Source of the DNA: Sporocytophaga sp.
Lineage (GTDB): Bacteria; Bacteroidota; Bacteroidia; Cytophagales; Cytophagaceae
Assembly (NCBI GenBank): GCA_024707265.1
Contig: JANQAB010000002.1
Location: 180,188-244,187 of the forward strand
Direction of reading: 5' to 3'
DNA: 64,000 nt
The notes beneath the pieces were generated by a model. It searched no databases. It saw only the letters and a program-made list of their open reading frames with translations, and was not told the origin of the DNA. Positions 47,523-56,987 of this stretch are shown piece by piece. Each line of letters starts with the position of its first letter. The stretch's first letter is position 1. Both the position numbers and the translations under genes were made by a program.

Positions 47523-48146
47523 TTATTTAACTATTTTAAAAGAGGTCCTTTGGTGTTGTTCATTATAAAATCCAATGAAATAAAACCCTTTAGGTAAAAT
47601 TGAAAGATCCAGCTCTGAATTGAGATTTTCAATTGCCCCCTTTAGCATAACATTTCCATTGATATCAGTAATTTGAAAAGGTACATTCTGCGCTTCACCG
47701 TTGTCCTGATCTTCTACCATTAGTTTATCTTCAAATGGAATAGGATAAATTTTAAAAGACTTATTCTTTGACTTTGAGATTGCCGTAGTTTGATTAATTG
47801 TAACTTCCTCACAATGTATGTTAGCGTTTTGAATGGATACACGAAGTTCTTGCAATGGAGGGATTGAGGTTAGTTTTGTTTTAAAGTCCCAGGAAACAGG
47901 TGTATTCAAAGGTAGAACTGCTCCACACAAGCACTCATCGAATCTCGCGATGGTATCATTTGATGTTTTGCTTATCACCCATCCGTGATGGTATACATTG
48001 TTGTCGCAGGTATTGATAAAGGTGACCTCCATAATCCCGTTTCGGTCGTTGGATAGAGCGATATTTTCTACATCATAACAGTTACATTGTGCTTGTATGA
48101 GCTGATAAGAAAGAAAAGTACAAATGAACAGAAGTAGTTTTTTCAT
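47523..48146 (-). CDS. Small secreted protein with T9SS sorting domain
   Basis: 207 residues. Signal peptide MKKLLLFICTFLSYQLIQAQ, a Cys-rich domain of about 100 residues (CNCYDVENI, FINTCDNNVYHHGWVI, DECLCGAVLPL) and a sorting domain (FKIYPIPFEDKLMVED ... LPKGFYFIGFYNEQHQRTSFKIVK). The Cys-rich part is not a family I recognise; paired cysteines fit disulfides in the exported form. Confidence 0.78.
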   Translation of the reverse strand: MKKLLLFICTFLSYQLIQAQCNCYDVENIALSNDRNGIMEVTFINTCDNNVYHHGWVISKTSNDTIARFDECLCGAVLPLNTPVSWDFKTKLTSIPPLQELRVSIQNANIHCEEVTINQTTAISKSKNKSFKIYPIPFEDKLMVEDQDNGEAQNVPFQITDINGNVMLKGAIENLNSELDLSILPKGFYFIGFYNEQHQRTSFKIVK

Positions 48147-48306
48147 AAAAAAAATTGAGATCTAAAGTTTGAATAAAATAATTGTAGACATTGCCTCATG
48201 GCTGTTTCAACTAATTAATTATTAGTCCACTGTGCTACGAAGACTCATATTATTAGGATTCATTCCCAATTTTAATCTCAGTAATTATAAAAAGTATATT
48301 AAATAT

Positions 48307-48345
48307 AAAAATCAAACCCTTCTTATATAAGAAGAATTTGATTTT
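48307..48345 (-). terminator. Terminator of the VOC gene
   Basis: AAAATCAAA pairs with TTTGATTTT, and the inner TTCTTATATAAGAA is self-complementary. It lies directly downstream of the minus-strand stop at 48379. Confidence 0.65.
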
Positions 48346-48378
48346 AAACGGGGGTAGATTTAAATTTGTTCCAACGGG

Positions 48379-48762
48379 TTATTTTTTCTGTACCACTGTC
48401 AGCCTGTTGCCATATAAATCCAGGCAATGAAAAAATTTACTTTCCTGAGTTGAAACCAATGGTTCTGCGATCTTTACTCCGTTTTTCTTTACATGAGAAT
48501 ACAATTGTTCTATGGCATCAGTATATATCACTAATGTTGGTGCGCCTCCTGTTTGTTTTCCTATTGGAAGCTTTGAAGGATCAGCTTTCATAAACCATAT
48601 TCCAGAATCATCATCATCGGAAAATGCGATATGGAGATATCTTTGTCCGTCAGGAGTTTCGCTATCGTGAAGTATTTTACACAGAAAATTTTTCTGATAA
48701 AAATCCCAGGCTTTATCATAATCTTCAACAAGGATCACAGCCCGCCCTAGTTTGGTATTCAT
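48379..48762 (-). CDS. VOC-family (glyoxalase/bleomycin resistance-like) protein
   Basis: 127 residues from ATG 48762 (MNTKLGRAVILVEDYDKAWDFYQKNF); the longer frame has an implausible N-terminus. One pair of beta-alpha-beta-beta-beta units: YLHIAFSDDDDSGIWFM and FHCLDLYGNRLTVVQKK. The metal ligand pattern is incomplete by eye, so the substrate cannot be told. Confidence 0.85.
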   Translation of the reverse strand: MNTKLGRAVILVEDYDKAWDFYQKNFLCKILHDSETPDGQRYLHIAFSDDDDSGIWFMKADPSKLPIGKQTGGAPTLVIYTDAIEQLYSHVKKNGVKIAEPLVSTQESKFFHCLDLYGNRLTVVQKK

Positions 48763-49223
48763 AGTTATGTCTTTTATTGCTATCGCTGAATTAGTTATTA
48801 AAACCAAAATATTTTGTCGCTTTAATTACCCTTATTTTACCGTAAAGTTTTCCCTTTGGGATCTTTTCTGCAAAAGGCAATATAATAAGAACAGCAAAGT
48901 AAAGGATAGGTTAATATTTTTTCAAAATTTCTTGTAATACTCTTCATGAGGAGAAATTGAACTACCGGGTAAATTTAAAATAAATGTTGGGAGCAAATAA
49001 AATTATATTCCAAAAGAGGATTTGTAATTTAAGATTGATCGGAAGAGAATGAGTTTTTAAAGTATTGAAAATTAGGTTGATATAAATTTGTTCAATTAAA
49101 ATTTAATCCGAACCTTATTAAGGTGTAGATTTGTATTTATCCTAAATCAGGAATAGAAAAAGAGAGTTTGCGTTTGCTTGAAATTTATTTCTAAAGCCTT
49201 GATTAAAAATTAATTTCTCAATA
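48763..49223. other. Intergenic between divergent VOC and nuo genes
   Basis: 460 bases with no gene. TAGATTTG at 49126-49133 fits a -7 element about 90 bases before nuoA, but no partner TTTG lies at the right distance. Confidence 0.45.
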
Positions 49224-49730
49224 ATGAATCAGGTTAACAATAGTCAGCTATCAGAATTTGGAATCATTTTCTTGTTTATAATCAGCGGAATATTATTTGC
49301 CGGACTGGTTATGATTACTTCAAAAATATTAAGACCTCACCGTCCGAATGAAGAAAAATTAACAAGCTATGAATGTGGGGAGGACCCTGTAGGAAATGCC
49401 TGGGGGCAATTTAACATGAGGTTTTACATCATAGCTTTGATTTTTATTCTGTTTGAAGTAGAAGTGGTTTTCTTATTCCCCTGGGCTACGGTTTTCGGAA
49501 ATAAAAAATTGATAGCAGGCACGGATGGCCTTTGGGCCTGGTTTTCCATTACGGAGATGTTCATTTTTATCGGAATTCTGGCACTTGGACTAGCATATGC
49601 CTGGGCGAGAGGTTACCTGGACTGGGTGAAGCCGGATCAGGAAATTACTCCATTCAAATCTCCTGTTCCGAAAAAATTGTACGAAGATATCAATACCAAA
49701 TATTCCGGGAAGACAACATTAGAAAGGTAA
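49224..49730 (+). CDS. nuoA: NADH-quinone oxidoreductase subunit A
   Basis: 168 residues, longer than the usual ~120 because of a C-terminal tail. Three transmembrane helices. Signature [40 protein letters not shown]. Membrane subunit of complex I near the quinone site. First gene of the nuoABCD run; the nuoB start follows 4 bases after the stop. Confidence 0.96.
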   Translation: MNQVNNSQLSEFGIIFLFIISGILFAGLVMITSKILRPHRPNEEKLTSYECGEDPVGNAWGQFNMRFYIIALIFILFEVEVVFLFPWATVFGNKKLIAGTDGLWAWFSITEMFIFIGILALGLAYAWARGYLDWVKPDQEITPFKSPVPKKLYEDINTKYSGKTTLER

Positions 49731-49734
49731 ACAA

Positions 49735-50262
49735 GTGGGATTATTAGATCATAAATACGGACAAGGTGGCATTATTCTCACAAAAGCGGATGATGTCATC
49801 AATTGGGCAAGGCTGTCTTCTATCTGGCCGATGGGATTTGGAATTGCGTGCTGTGCCATTGAAATGATGTCTACATTTGCATCAGGTTACGATCTGGAAC
49901 GATTTGGTATATTTCCCAGACCGTCCCCTCGTCAGTCAGATGTTATGATAGTGGCAGGTACAGTGACATTCAAAATGGCCGACCGTATCAGAAGGCTCTA
50001 TGAGCAAATGCCGGAACCGAGATATGTCATCTCTATGGGATCTTGTTCCAACTGTGGCGGTCCCTATTGGGAGCATGGATATCATGTCGTAAAAGGAGTA
50101 GACAGAATCGTTCCAGTGGATGTTTATGTCCCAGGCTGTCCTCCAAGACCGGAGACGCTTATCGGAGGCTTTATGAAACTTCAGGAAAAAATCAGGACTG
50201 AAACTATAAAAGAGCCGAAGCTTATTAACAAGGTTCTTGAGAAGAAAAAAGCTTTAAGCTGA
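49735..50262 (+). CDS. nuoB: NADH-quinone oxidoreductase subunit B
   Basis: 175 residues with GTG start ([18 protein letters not shown]). Carries the N2 [4Fe-4S] cluster: CC at 39-40 ([11 protein letters not shown]), Cys in [13 protein letters not shown] and in VPGCPPRPE. Peripheral arm subunit close to the quinone site. Confidence 0.97.
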   Translation: MGLLDHKYGQGGIILTKADDVINWARLSSIWPMGFGIACCAIEMMSTFASGYDLERFGIFPRPSPRQSDVMIVAGTVTFKMADRIRRLYEQMPEPRYVISMGSCSNCGGPYWEHGYHVVKGVDRIVPVDVYVPGCPPRPETLIGGFMKLQEKIRTETIKEPKLINKVLEKKKALS

Positions 50263-50389
50263 AAGCACAAAGCGAAAAGCTGAAAGTGTTTGACTCTCAA
50301 TTAAAAGCTTTGTGTAAAGTACTACGTTGAAGTCCTTCTTCTTCAGGATAAGGATTTAGGATGAGGTAAATTTTTAATTAATTTTATTT
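50263..50389. repeat. Repeat-bearing gap between nuoB and nuoC
   Basis: Contains AAAGC-TGAAAG style short repeats and, at 50329-50366, GAAGTCCTTCTTCTTCAGG continuing to GGATTTAGGATGAGG. That unit is copied at 52193 and (interrupted) at 52307, downstream of nuoD. Confidence 0.7.
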
Positions 50390-50884
50390 ATGACCTTTCA
50401 GGAAATTAAAGAGCTGATCATACAGGAATTTGGAGCAGAGGTAGTAGTTGCTGAGAATATATCAGGTCTTCAGCCTGTGCTGACTATTGTTAAAGATAAA
50501 CTACCGCTGGTAGCAAAATTTCTATGGAGTAGTGACAAGACCTTTTTTGATTACCTGTCCTGCATCACGGCAATAGATAATTTGAAGGCAGGCACCATTG
50601 AGGTCATTTATAATTTCTATTCGATACCATATAATCACCATTTCACACTCAGAGTAGAAACTTCAAGAGGAGATGAAAATAGTCTGCCTGTAATTCCAAC
50701 TCTTTGCGAAATTTATAGAACAGCCAACTGGCACGAACGTGAAGCTTTTGATCTTTTCGGAATTGTATTTGAAGGGCACCCTGACCTCAGAAGGATTCTT
50801 CTTCCTGCAGACTGGGAAGGATATCCTTTAAGAAAAGATTATAAAGAACAGGAATATTATCACGGTATAAAAGTAGCTTATTAA
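50390..50884 (+). CDS. nuoC: NADH-quinone oxidoreductase subunit C
   Basis: 164 residues. Family end region [42 protein letters not shown] is complete. Separate from nuoD here, not fused as in enteric bacteria. Hydrophilic connecting arm subunit. Confidence 0.97.
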   Translation: MTFQEIKELIIQEFGAEVVVAENISGLQPVLTIVKDKLPLVAKFLWSSDKTFFDYLSCITAIDNLKAGTIEVIYNFYSIPYNHHFTLRVETSRGDENSLPVIPTLCEIYRTANWHEREAFDLFGIVFEGHPDLRRILLPADWEGYPLRKDYKEQEYYHGIKVAY

Positions 50885-50886
50885 AG

Positions 50887-52107
50887 ATGCCAACCGACAG
50901 GATTCAATACATTTACCATAAAGATAATCTCCAGAAGTCTGAGCCTACCCGCACAAAACCTGAAGATCTTAAAAGCGAGGAGATGATTATCAACCTCGGT
51001 CCTCAGCATCCGTCAACACACGGAGTATTGAGGCTTGAGGTAATCACTGATGGGGAGTTTGTAAGAGAGGTGATTCCTCACATGGGTTACCTGCATAGAT
51101 GTTTTGAAAAACATGCGGAAAACCTTCCTTACAATCAGATTATCCCATTTGTGGACCGCATGGATTACCTGGCTTCCATGAACTCTGAACATGTATATGT
51201 GATGGGATTAGAGAAGATGCTGGGTATTGAAAATACATTGCCTAAAAGAATAGAGTATATCAGAGTTCTTGTTGCAGAGCTGAACAGGCTTGCTTCTCAC
51301 TTTGTAGCAATTGGAACTTACGGTATAGATATCGGAGCTTTTACTCCATTCCTTTGGCTGATGAGGGACAGGGAGCATATTCAGCGTCTTCTGGAATGGG
51401 TATGCGGTGCGAGAATGCTATACAATTACATCTGGGTAGGTGGATTATTTTATGATCTTCCCGTTGGTTTTGAAGATCGTTGTGCTGACTTCATTAAATA
51501 TCTTAAGCCAAAAATGAAGGAGCTGGAAGCTCTGGTAATCAATAATAAAATTTTTATTCAGCGTACAGCCAATATAGGAATACTGCCTCTTGACTTGGCG
51601 ATCAACTATGGCTGTTCAGGACCAATGCTGAGAGCATCAGGGTTGAAATATGACCTGAGAAAGGTAGATGGATATTCTGTCTATCCTGAGCTGGACTTTG
51701 ATATCCCTGTAGGGAAAGGTGAAATGGGAACTGTTGGAGATTGCTGGGATAGAAACTATGTGAGGGTGCTGGAATGCTATGAGTCCATTAAAATCATTGA
51801 ACAATGCCTTGTGCAGCTTACCGGAACGCACAAGAGAACAAGAGAATTTGATCCGCAGGCAATGGTCCCCAAAAAGATCAGGCCTAAAGCTATGGATTTT
51901 TATGTAAGAGGTGAAACACCCAAAGGAGAGCTGGGCTTTTATTTCAGATCAACAGGAAATACAGATATTCCTTACAGATGTAAAGGGCGTTCTCCATGTT
52001 TTGTAAACCTTTCTGTGATTAATGAATTATCAAAAAATACGATGCTTGCGGACTTAATCGCTATCATCGGTTCCATTGATGTCGTAATGGGAGAAGTGGA
52101 TAGATAA
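50887..52107 (+). CDS. nuoD: NADH-quinone oxidoreductase subunit D
   Basis: 406 residues. [59 protein letters not shown] and the ending [18 protein letters not shown] match the quinone-site 49 kDa-type subunit. 2 bases after nuoC. No nuoE follows within the window: the next gene is nnr. Confidence 0.97.
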   Translation: MPTDRIQYIYHKDNLQKSEPTRTKPEDLKSEEMIINLGPQHPSTHGVLRLEVITDGEFVREVIPHMGYLHRCFEKHAENLPYNQIIPFVDRMDYLASMNSEHVYVMGLEKMLGIENTLPKRIEYIRVLVAELNRLASHFVAIGTYGIDIGAFTPFLWLMRDREHIQRLLEWVCGARMLYNYIWVGGLFYDLPVGFEDRCADFIKYLKPKMKELEALVINNKIFIQRTANIGILPLDLAINYGCSGPMLRASGLKYDLRKVDGYSVYPELDFDIPVGKGEMGTVGDCWDRNYVRVLECYESIKIIEQCLVQLTGTHKRTREFDPQAMVPKKIRPKAMDFYVRGETPKGELGFYFRSTGNTDIPYRCKGRSPCFVNLSVINELSKNTMLADLIAIIGSIDVVMGEVDR

Positions 52108-52570
52108 GTTATAAGTTGAAAGCTTAAAGCTAAAAGTGTGTCTTGCTAAACGTTCTTAATTTAAACTGAAACATAAAATATTGCACTGAACTGAAGTCCT
52201 TCTCCTTCAGGAGAAGGATTTAGGATGAGGTTTTTTGCTTAAAGTGTAAAGCTTATTACTAAGTGTTCTTGATTTAAACCAGAAACATAAAATATTGCGC
52301 CGTATTGAAGTCCTTCTCCTAAAGGACATGAACGTCAACTTAAGGAATCTTTATTTTGTCATGCTGAACTTGTGAAGCATCTGAGTTTTCAAAATGAATA
52401 AAATTAAGCTATCTGGCAGAATGGTGGATTAAACAGCAAATCAAATTATTGGTGACTATCGGATCCTTCGAGAGCCAGGATGAAAAACAACCGATTGTGG
52501 TTGCTAATAATGTTAAGTTGACGGCTAAGCTCTTTAGGAAGAAGGATTTAGTATGCATTCATTTTTCCTT
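52108..52570. repeat. Repeat-rich intergenic region with nested inverted-repeat element
   Basis: Two near copies of a segment ending in GAAGTCCTTCTCC (52193 and 52307), the same unit as at 50329. The second is interrupted by an element bounded by CGTCAACTTAA (52333-52343) and TTAAGTTGACG (52513-52523). Its interior holds GTCATGCTGAACTTGTGAAG and GGATCCTTCGAGAGCCAGGA, which resemble a dispersed Bacteroidota repeat. No coding capacity. Confidence 0.75.
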
Positions 52571-54085
52571 ATGAAAATTCTTTCTGCAGACCAGATAAGG
52601 GCACTTGATGCCTTCACAATCCACAATGAGCCAATCTCCTCAATCGACCTGATGGAAAGGGCTTCGGCAACTTTTGTTGATTGGTTTATAGAACGCTTTA
52701 AACCGGATAGAGAAGTTTTTATTTTTTGTGGTCCGGGTAACAATGGCGGGGACGGACTTGCAGTTGCCCGATTATTGACTCAAGTTCAATATTCTGTTAA
52801 AACTTTTATTTTCTCCTCCGAAAGGTATAGCAAAGACTTTGAGATTAATTTAAGAAGACTTGAAAAGCTTTTAACCATTACTAAGATCAATTCAAGGGAA
52901 GACATTCCCTCTTTACCTCAAAGAGGAATAGTTATTGATGCAATCTTTGGATCCGGGCTGTCAAGACCGGTGGAGGGCTTGTTCTCTGATGTTATAAAAT
53001 CCATTAATGATTCGACAGTCACGAGAGTTGCAATAGATATTGCTTCAGGCCTTTTCTGCGATTCAAACAATGAAGATCCTTTTAAGGCAAAGGTGGATTA
53101 CACGTTTACTTTTCAGTTACCGAAACTTTCGTTCCTTCTTCCTCAGAATGAAGACTACACAGGTTTCTGGATTATGGGAAATATAGGACTTGATAAATCT
53201 TTTATCGAAAGTGAAAGTTCGGTGTTTTCCTATGTGGACGAAGAAGAGATTTTTTCTATCGTAAAACCTAGAAAGAGATTCAGCCACAAGGGAGACTATG
53301 GCAAAGTATTGATTATGGCGGGAAGTTATGGAATGATGGGGGCGGCAGTTTTAAGCGGCAAAGCCTGTTACAGAGCAGGGGCAGGGTTGGTAAAATTTCA
53401 TACGCCTAAATGTGGTGTTCAGATATTACAATCTTCCTTGCCTGAGGCTATCCTGAGCGCTGATCCTGAAGAAAATTTTATCTCAAAGCTTCCGGACCTT
53501 TCAGGTTTTAATGCAGTTGCTGCAGGGCCCGGATGGTATGAAGGGCCTGAAGCAGCAGACCTGTTAAGTCAGCTGTTTGAAAATAAGATTATGAACCTTG
53601 TCCTTGACGCTGGGGCTTTAAATGTATTAAGTAAAAACAAGGAGCTCCTGAATGCACTGCCGGAAAATACCATTCTTACTCCACATCCCGGGGAGTTTAA
53701 AAGGCTTGCAGGATCGTTTCCCAATGATTATGCAAGATTAGCAGGGCTTCAAAAGTTTTCAGAAAAGTACAGATGCATCGTTGTATTAAAAGGAGCAAAT
53801 ACGATGGTTGCTTTGCCGGATGGAAATGTAAGCTTCAACAGCACCGGTAATCCGGGAATGGCTACCGCAGGCAGTGGAGACGTATTAACAGGTGTCATTG
53901 TATCTCTTCTGGCACAAGGTTATAGTCCGGCAATAGCAGCAAAGCTCGGAGTATATATGCATGGATATGCAGGAGATAGTGCAGCCTGCAAGTCGGGAAC
54001 AGCATCTATCATTGCAGAAGATATCATAGAGGGGATTAAAAATTTTTACCTGAAAAGCGAGAGGTATTATAGTACCTCCTTATGA
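52571..54085 (+). CDS. nnr: Bifunctional NAD(P)H-hydrate epimerase / ADP-dependent NAD(P)H-hydrate dehydratase
   Basis: 504 residues from MKILSADQIRALDAF; an ATG 18 bases earlier abuts repeat sequence and is less likely. Repairs damaged NADH and NADPH. N-terminal YjeF epimerase domain: FCGPGNNGGDGLAVARLL and AIFGSGLSRPVEG. C-terminal ribokinase-like dehydratase domain: GDYGKVLIMAGSYGMMGAAVLSGKA, LTPHPGEFKRL and TGNPGMATAGSGDVLTGVI. The 3' end overlaps the convergent lipoprotein gene by 6 bases. Confidence 0.96.
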   Translation: MKILSADQIRALDAFTIHNEPISSIDLMERASATFVDWFIERFKPDREVFIFCGPGNNGGDGLAVARLLTQVQYSVKTFIFSSERYSKDFEINLRRLEKLLTITKINSREDIPSLPQRGIVIDAIFGSGLSRPVEGLFSDVIKSINDSTVTRVAIDIASGLFCDSNNEDPFKAKVDYTFTFQLPKLSFLLPQNEDYTGFWIMGNIGLDKSFIESESSVFSYVDEEEIFSIVKPRKRFSHKGDYGKVLIMAGSYGMMGAAVLSGKACYRAGAGLVKFHTPKCGVQILQSSLPEAILSADPEENFISKLPDLSGFNAVAAGPGWYEGPEAADLLSQLFENKIMNLVLDAGALNVLSKNKELLNALPENTILTPHPGEFKRLAGSFPNDYARLAGLQKFSEKYRCIVVLKGANTMVALPDGNVSFNSTGNPGMATAGSGDVLTGVIVSLLAQGYSPAIAAKLGVYMHGYAGDSAACKSGTASIIAEDIIEGIKNFYLKSERYYSTSL

Positions 54086-54319
54086 ATCGACTTTCACAAC
54101 TATCCCTGTTGAGTCATAAAGCACTTCTCTAAGTTGTCCTCTATACTCGAAGTTGGCTTCATATTGCTTGTTTTTCTTTTCTTCCCATTTAACTTTCACA
54201 TCAGTAGGAAAGTCGCTGTAAAATGCATTGATTACCGGATCTGGTACCTGAGCGGGATCCAGGTTCTTGTTGCAAGCGAATGCTGCCAATGCAAGGGCAC
54301 AAATGATGATTTTCTTCAT
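54080..54319 (-). CDS. Small PepSY-like lipoprotein
   Basis: 79 residues. Signal MKKIIICALALAAFAC with lipobox Cys16, then PVINAFYSDFPTDVKVKWEEKKNKQYEANFEYRGQLREVLYD. The last pattern is the PepSY-like/beta-lactamase-inhibitor-like strand set common in small Bacteroidota periplasmic proteins. Function unknown. Confidence 0.8.
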   Translation of the reverse strand: MKKIIICALALAAFACNKNLDPAQVPDPVINAFYSDFPTDVKVKWEEKKNKQYEANFEYRGQLREVLYDSTGIVVKVDS

Positions 54320-54614
54320 TTCTTATCCTCTTTAAAAATAAAACCTCAAAAAAATGAATATTGTTGGAAACAAATTCTTCTTATCCCATTTGGCCTGATG
54401 TTTGTTGAACCTAAAAAAGCTATTAACAGTTGAAAAATCTTATTGATCATTTTAATTAACTGCTTTATAATAAATTATAATGGTTTGATTAACAGTGGTA
54501 AGATATTGCTAATTAATCCTGATTGTAATTTAAAATTGTTTTATTCGTTTCATAATCTCTTGCAGACCTTACGAATAAAATTTAATTTTAACTTTAGATG
54601 CTGATTTAGAATAT

Positions 54615-55058
54615 ATGAAACTAACTTCAAAACTAACTGTAATCTTCATAATGCTGATCTCTGTCGGCATTCTTTCATTTACATTAAATAAAAATGACAA
54701 TCCTTTTACTGAGGAATATCTTATTGAGCCTTCAGAACTATCCAGAATTCTGAATAGTTCCACGGCCAAACAACCCGTCATTTTCAATATGGGCCCTATG
54801 CAACCTATTAAAGGGTCTGTAAATGTGGGTATTGGAAACAGTACTTCTGGAATGAATCAACTTCAGACTAAAGTAAGCAAGCTGAATAAAAATCAGTTTA
54901 TTGTTATTTATTGCGGATGCTGTGCAATGCAAAATTGTCCTAATGTAAAGCAGCCTTATGAATACCTTAAAAATGCTGGTTTCGAAAACTTTAAAATTCT
55001 TAATATTAAAAGTAGTTTGAGTGAAGATTGGGTAAACAAAGGCTATCCAATGAATTAA
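54615..55058 (+). CDS. Membrane-anchored or exported rhodanese-like protein
   Basis: 147 residues. Hydrophobic N-terminus (VIFIMLISVGILSF) acts as signal or anchor. The rest is a rhodanese-like fold: EYLIEPSELSRIL, QPVIFNMGPMQPIKGSVNVG and FIVIYCGCCAMQNCPNVKQPYEYLKNAGFENFKIL. The active-site loop position reads CGCCAMQNC with four Cys in nine residues rather than the single Cys of classical rhodaneses. That suggests metal binding or thiol chemistry; inference. Confidence 0.8.
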   Translation: MKLTSKLTVIFIMLISVGILSFTLNKNDNPFTEEYLIEPSELSRILNSSTAKQPVIFNMGPMQPIKGSVNVGIGNSTSGMNQLQTKVSKLNKNQFIVIYCGCCAMQNCPNVKQPYEYLKNAGFENFKILNIKSSLSEDWVNKGYPMN

Positions 55059-55084
55059 TTAATCTAATGGTAATAGATTTCAAG

Positions 55085-55110
55085 AAAGGGCTTTAAAAGG
55101 CCCTTTTTTT
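55085..55110 (+). terminator. Terminator of the rhodanese-like gene
   Basis: AAAGGGC-TTTAAAAG-GCCCTTT followed by TTTT. Confidence 0.85.
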
Positions 55111-55366
55111 GTTTGTCGATACATTTTGATTTTTCATCGAAGATCTAACTTTTTTATGAAACGTTTTTAAATCCTGAAGTCTAAATGATATAAGTATTAA
55201 AAGTTGTACCAAAGGGAATGTATTTTTTAAACTTATTGTCCAAAACATTCCCTAAGGATTATTTATTTTTTTAGCTTTTATTTTTACCTGGGGGCTGAAG
55301 TGATATTCAGCCTTCTTTCTTTTTAATAGTATCAAACAATTACATTTTCCCGATGTTCCTTTATGT
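55111..55366. other. Intergenic, nothing recognised
   Basis: AT-rich leader of the DUF1622 gene; no gene seen. Confidence 0.4.
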
Positions 55367-55726
55367 ATGGAAGAAATAGTAAAGTCAATAACAACGGCTT
55401 TGGCAAGAGGGGCAGAAATTGCAGCAGCATTAGTTATTGGCATTGCTTCTGTCAGGGCAATTGCAATGTTTTTCGGTAACTATATTAAAAAGGTAGCATC
55501 AAAAAAAATATCAATTGAAGACATCCGATTATCTTTAGGGCGATCTCTGGCTTTGGCATTGGAATTCCTTCTAGGTGCAGACATACTTAAAACCGCTGTA
55601 GCTCCGACCTGGAATGAAATAGGGCAGCTTGCGGCCATAGCTGTATTACGGACAGCTCTTAACTTTTTTCTGGACCGGGAACTTAGAAATAATGAGGTGA
55701 ACAGATCTGCAGAGGTGAAGAGATGA
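55367..55726 (+). CDS. DUF1622 membrane protein
   Basis: 119 residues. Two or three hydrophobic helices (EIAAALVIGIASVRAIAMFF; LRLSLGRSLALALEFLLGADILKTAVAPTWNEIG region). The stretch SLGRSLALALEFLLGADILKT is the family hallmark. Function of DUF1622 is unknown. Confidence 0.88.
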   Translation: MEEIVKSITTALARGAEIAAALVIGIASVRAIAMFFGNYIKKVASKKISIEDIRLSLGRSLALALEFLLGADILKTAVAPTWNEIGQLAAIAVLRTALNFFLDRELRNNEVNRSAEVKR

Positions 55727-55876
55727 TCACTTTCACTCAGACTGAAAACAATGTGACAAGGCAGGTTTTGGTTTTGAAGAAAAGCTAAGCTGAAGGCGTA
55801 AAGTAATTGGAAGTAAAGCTAACATTTAAATGTTTCTTCTTTATCTGGTGCACAATTTAGGTAAGTAGTTTTAAAT

Positions 55877-55912
55877 AAAAAAGGCAACCATTTTTAAATG
55901 ATTGCCTTTTTT
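55877..55912. terminator. Bidirectional terminator
   Basis: AAAAAAGGCAA (55877-55887) pairs with TTGCCTTTTTT (55902-55912), extended inward by CATTT/AAATG after one mismatch. Serves DUF1622 and the minus-strand lipoprotein gene. Confidence 0.9.
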
Positions 55913-55929
55913 ATTGGATTGATATTCAA

Positions 55930-56412
55930 TTATTGAGCAGTGAAGGTGCCTTCGACAGGGATCACACCTCCCATATATTCAAATTCAGTATTAACTCTGA
56001 CTTTGCTGGCAGTCACTTCAACAATTGTTAATGTCTTTTCTTCGTCTGTGCCTTTATTGGTAATTAGAGATTTTTGGTCTTGTGAAACTTCCCACGTTCC
56101 TGATTCTGGAAGAATTGCAGCAGAACAGGGTGTTTCGCCATCACTTAAAGTATAAGTATTGTCATCTTTGAATGTTAGGATGTCATCTGTTATACAACCA
56201 ACAAGTGCTGAATAGAAAGGATTGGTTAAAATGTTAGCGGTATCTGTAGTTGTATTTGCTTTTGTCAGTTTCCAGTTTTTCCCTACAAGAAGCTCTTTTG
56301 TATTAGTATTTTGAGGTGGATTATTAGGCGTAGCATCGTCGTCTTTGTCTTTTTTGCAACCTGCGAAAACCAATAGGCCTGAAAGAGCCAATAGTGTCAG
56401 TTTAAATTTCAT
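55930..56412 (-). CDS. Lipocalin-like lipoprotein
   Basis: 160 residues. Lipobox signal MKFKLTLLALSGLLVFAGC (Cys19), an acidic/Pro-Asn linker (KKDKDDDATPNNPPQ), then a single beta-barrel-like domain (LLVGKNWKLTKANTT, DDILTFKDDNTYTLSDG, GTWEVSQDQKSLITN). This is the Bacteroidota lipocalin-like arrangement. Ligand unknown. Confidence 0.82.
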   Translation of the reverse strand: MKFKLTLLALSGLLVFAGCKKDKDDDATPNNPPQNTNTKELLVGKNWKLTKANTTTDTANILTNPFYSALVGCITDDILTFKDDNTYTLSDGETPCSAAILPESGTWEVSQDQKSLITNKGTDEEKTLTIVEVTASKVRVNTEFEYMGGVIPVEGTFTAQ

Positions 56413-56629
56413 AATTTTTAAGTATGGATTGTTAAAGTTAGTTAATGAATAAATATTTCAGATGGCTAAAAAGTAAACAGGAAAATGAGAACAACTGAAG
56501 TATTTTCTATTTCCGGTAACTTTCAAGCTAAATTTAGTATTAAAGTTTGAGCTAAACGAAATTATTTTCCTAAAATAAACATTGACCGATTTCCGTTTTT
56601 AAAATTGCTAAGAATTTTAAATTTTCTGT

Positions 56630-56785
56630 ATGGTTCATATAATTTCACTCCTTTTTATGATATTAGTGATGGGGTGTGCTTCTAATACTTCAGAGTCCTG
56701 TTTTACAGATAAGAAAAAATCTAAGAAAAACAGAAAGAAAGAGGTAATTATTATTTACGAACGTCAAAAACCAAGTTTCCAATGA
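56630..56785 (+). CDS. Tiny lysine-rich lipoprotein 1 (51 residues)
   Basis: Starts at the ATG in MVHIISLLFMILVMGC (lipobox Cys16). The mature peptide is NTSESCF then a strongly basic run DKKKSKKNRKKE and a short tail. No family known. Its TGA overlaps the next start (ATGA), so at least the first two of the three small genes form a translationally linked set. Confidence 0.55.
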   Translation: MVHIISLLFMILVMGCASNTSESCFTDKKKSKKNRKKEVIIIYERQKPSFQ

Positions 56786-56964
56786 ATAGAAAAATACAGA
56801 TATTATCTCTGACAATACTTGTACTCTTGTTATCTGCCTGTGCTGCAGGAAAGAAGGGATGCAATACTTGTCCAGATTTTGACAAAAAAGGGAAAAAATA
56901 CCCTAAGGCTAAAAGTAAAAAGAGAGCTTCTGTGTTGTTTGAAACAGCTCAGCTTTTTGCTTAA
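56782..56964 (+). CDS. Tiny Cys/Lys-rich lipoprotein 2 (60 residues)
   Basis: Signal MNRKIQILSLTILVLLLSAC (lipobox Cys20), then AAGKKGCNTCPDFDKKGKKYPKAKSKKR. The GC-x-x-CP followed by a Lys-rich tail is shared with the third peptide (KSCATCPSYPKKPKK). Overlaps peptide 1 by 4 bases. Confidence 0.65.
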   Translation: MNRKIQILSLTILVLLLSACAAGKKGCNTCPDFDKKGKKYPKAKSKKRASVLFETAQLFA

Positions 56965-56987
56965 AATATCTTCTATTTTTTATTTCT

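Noticed and set aside
48763..49223. Possible riboswitch or structured leader before nuoA
   Set aside because: I find no conserved riboswitch core or strong paired structure; only a plausible -7 box.
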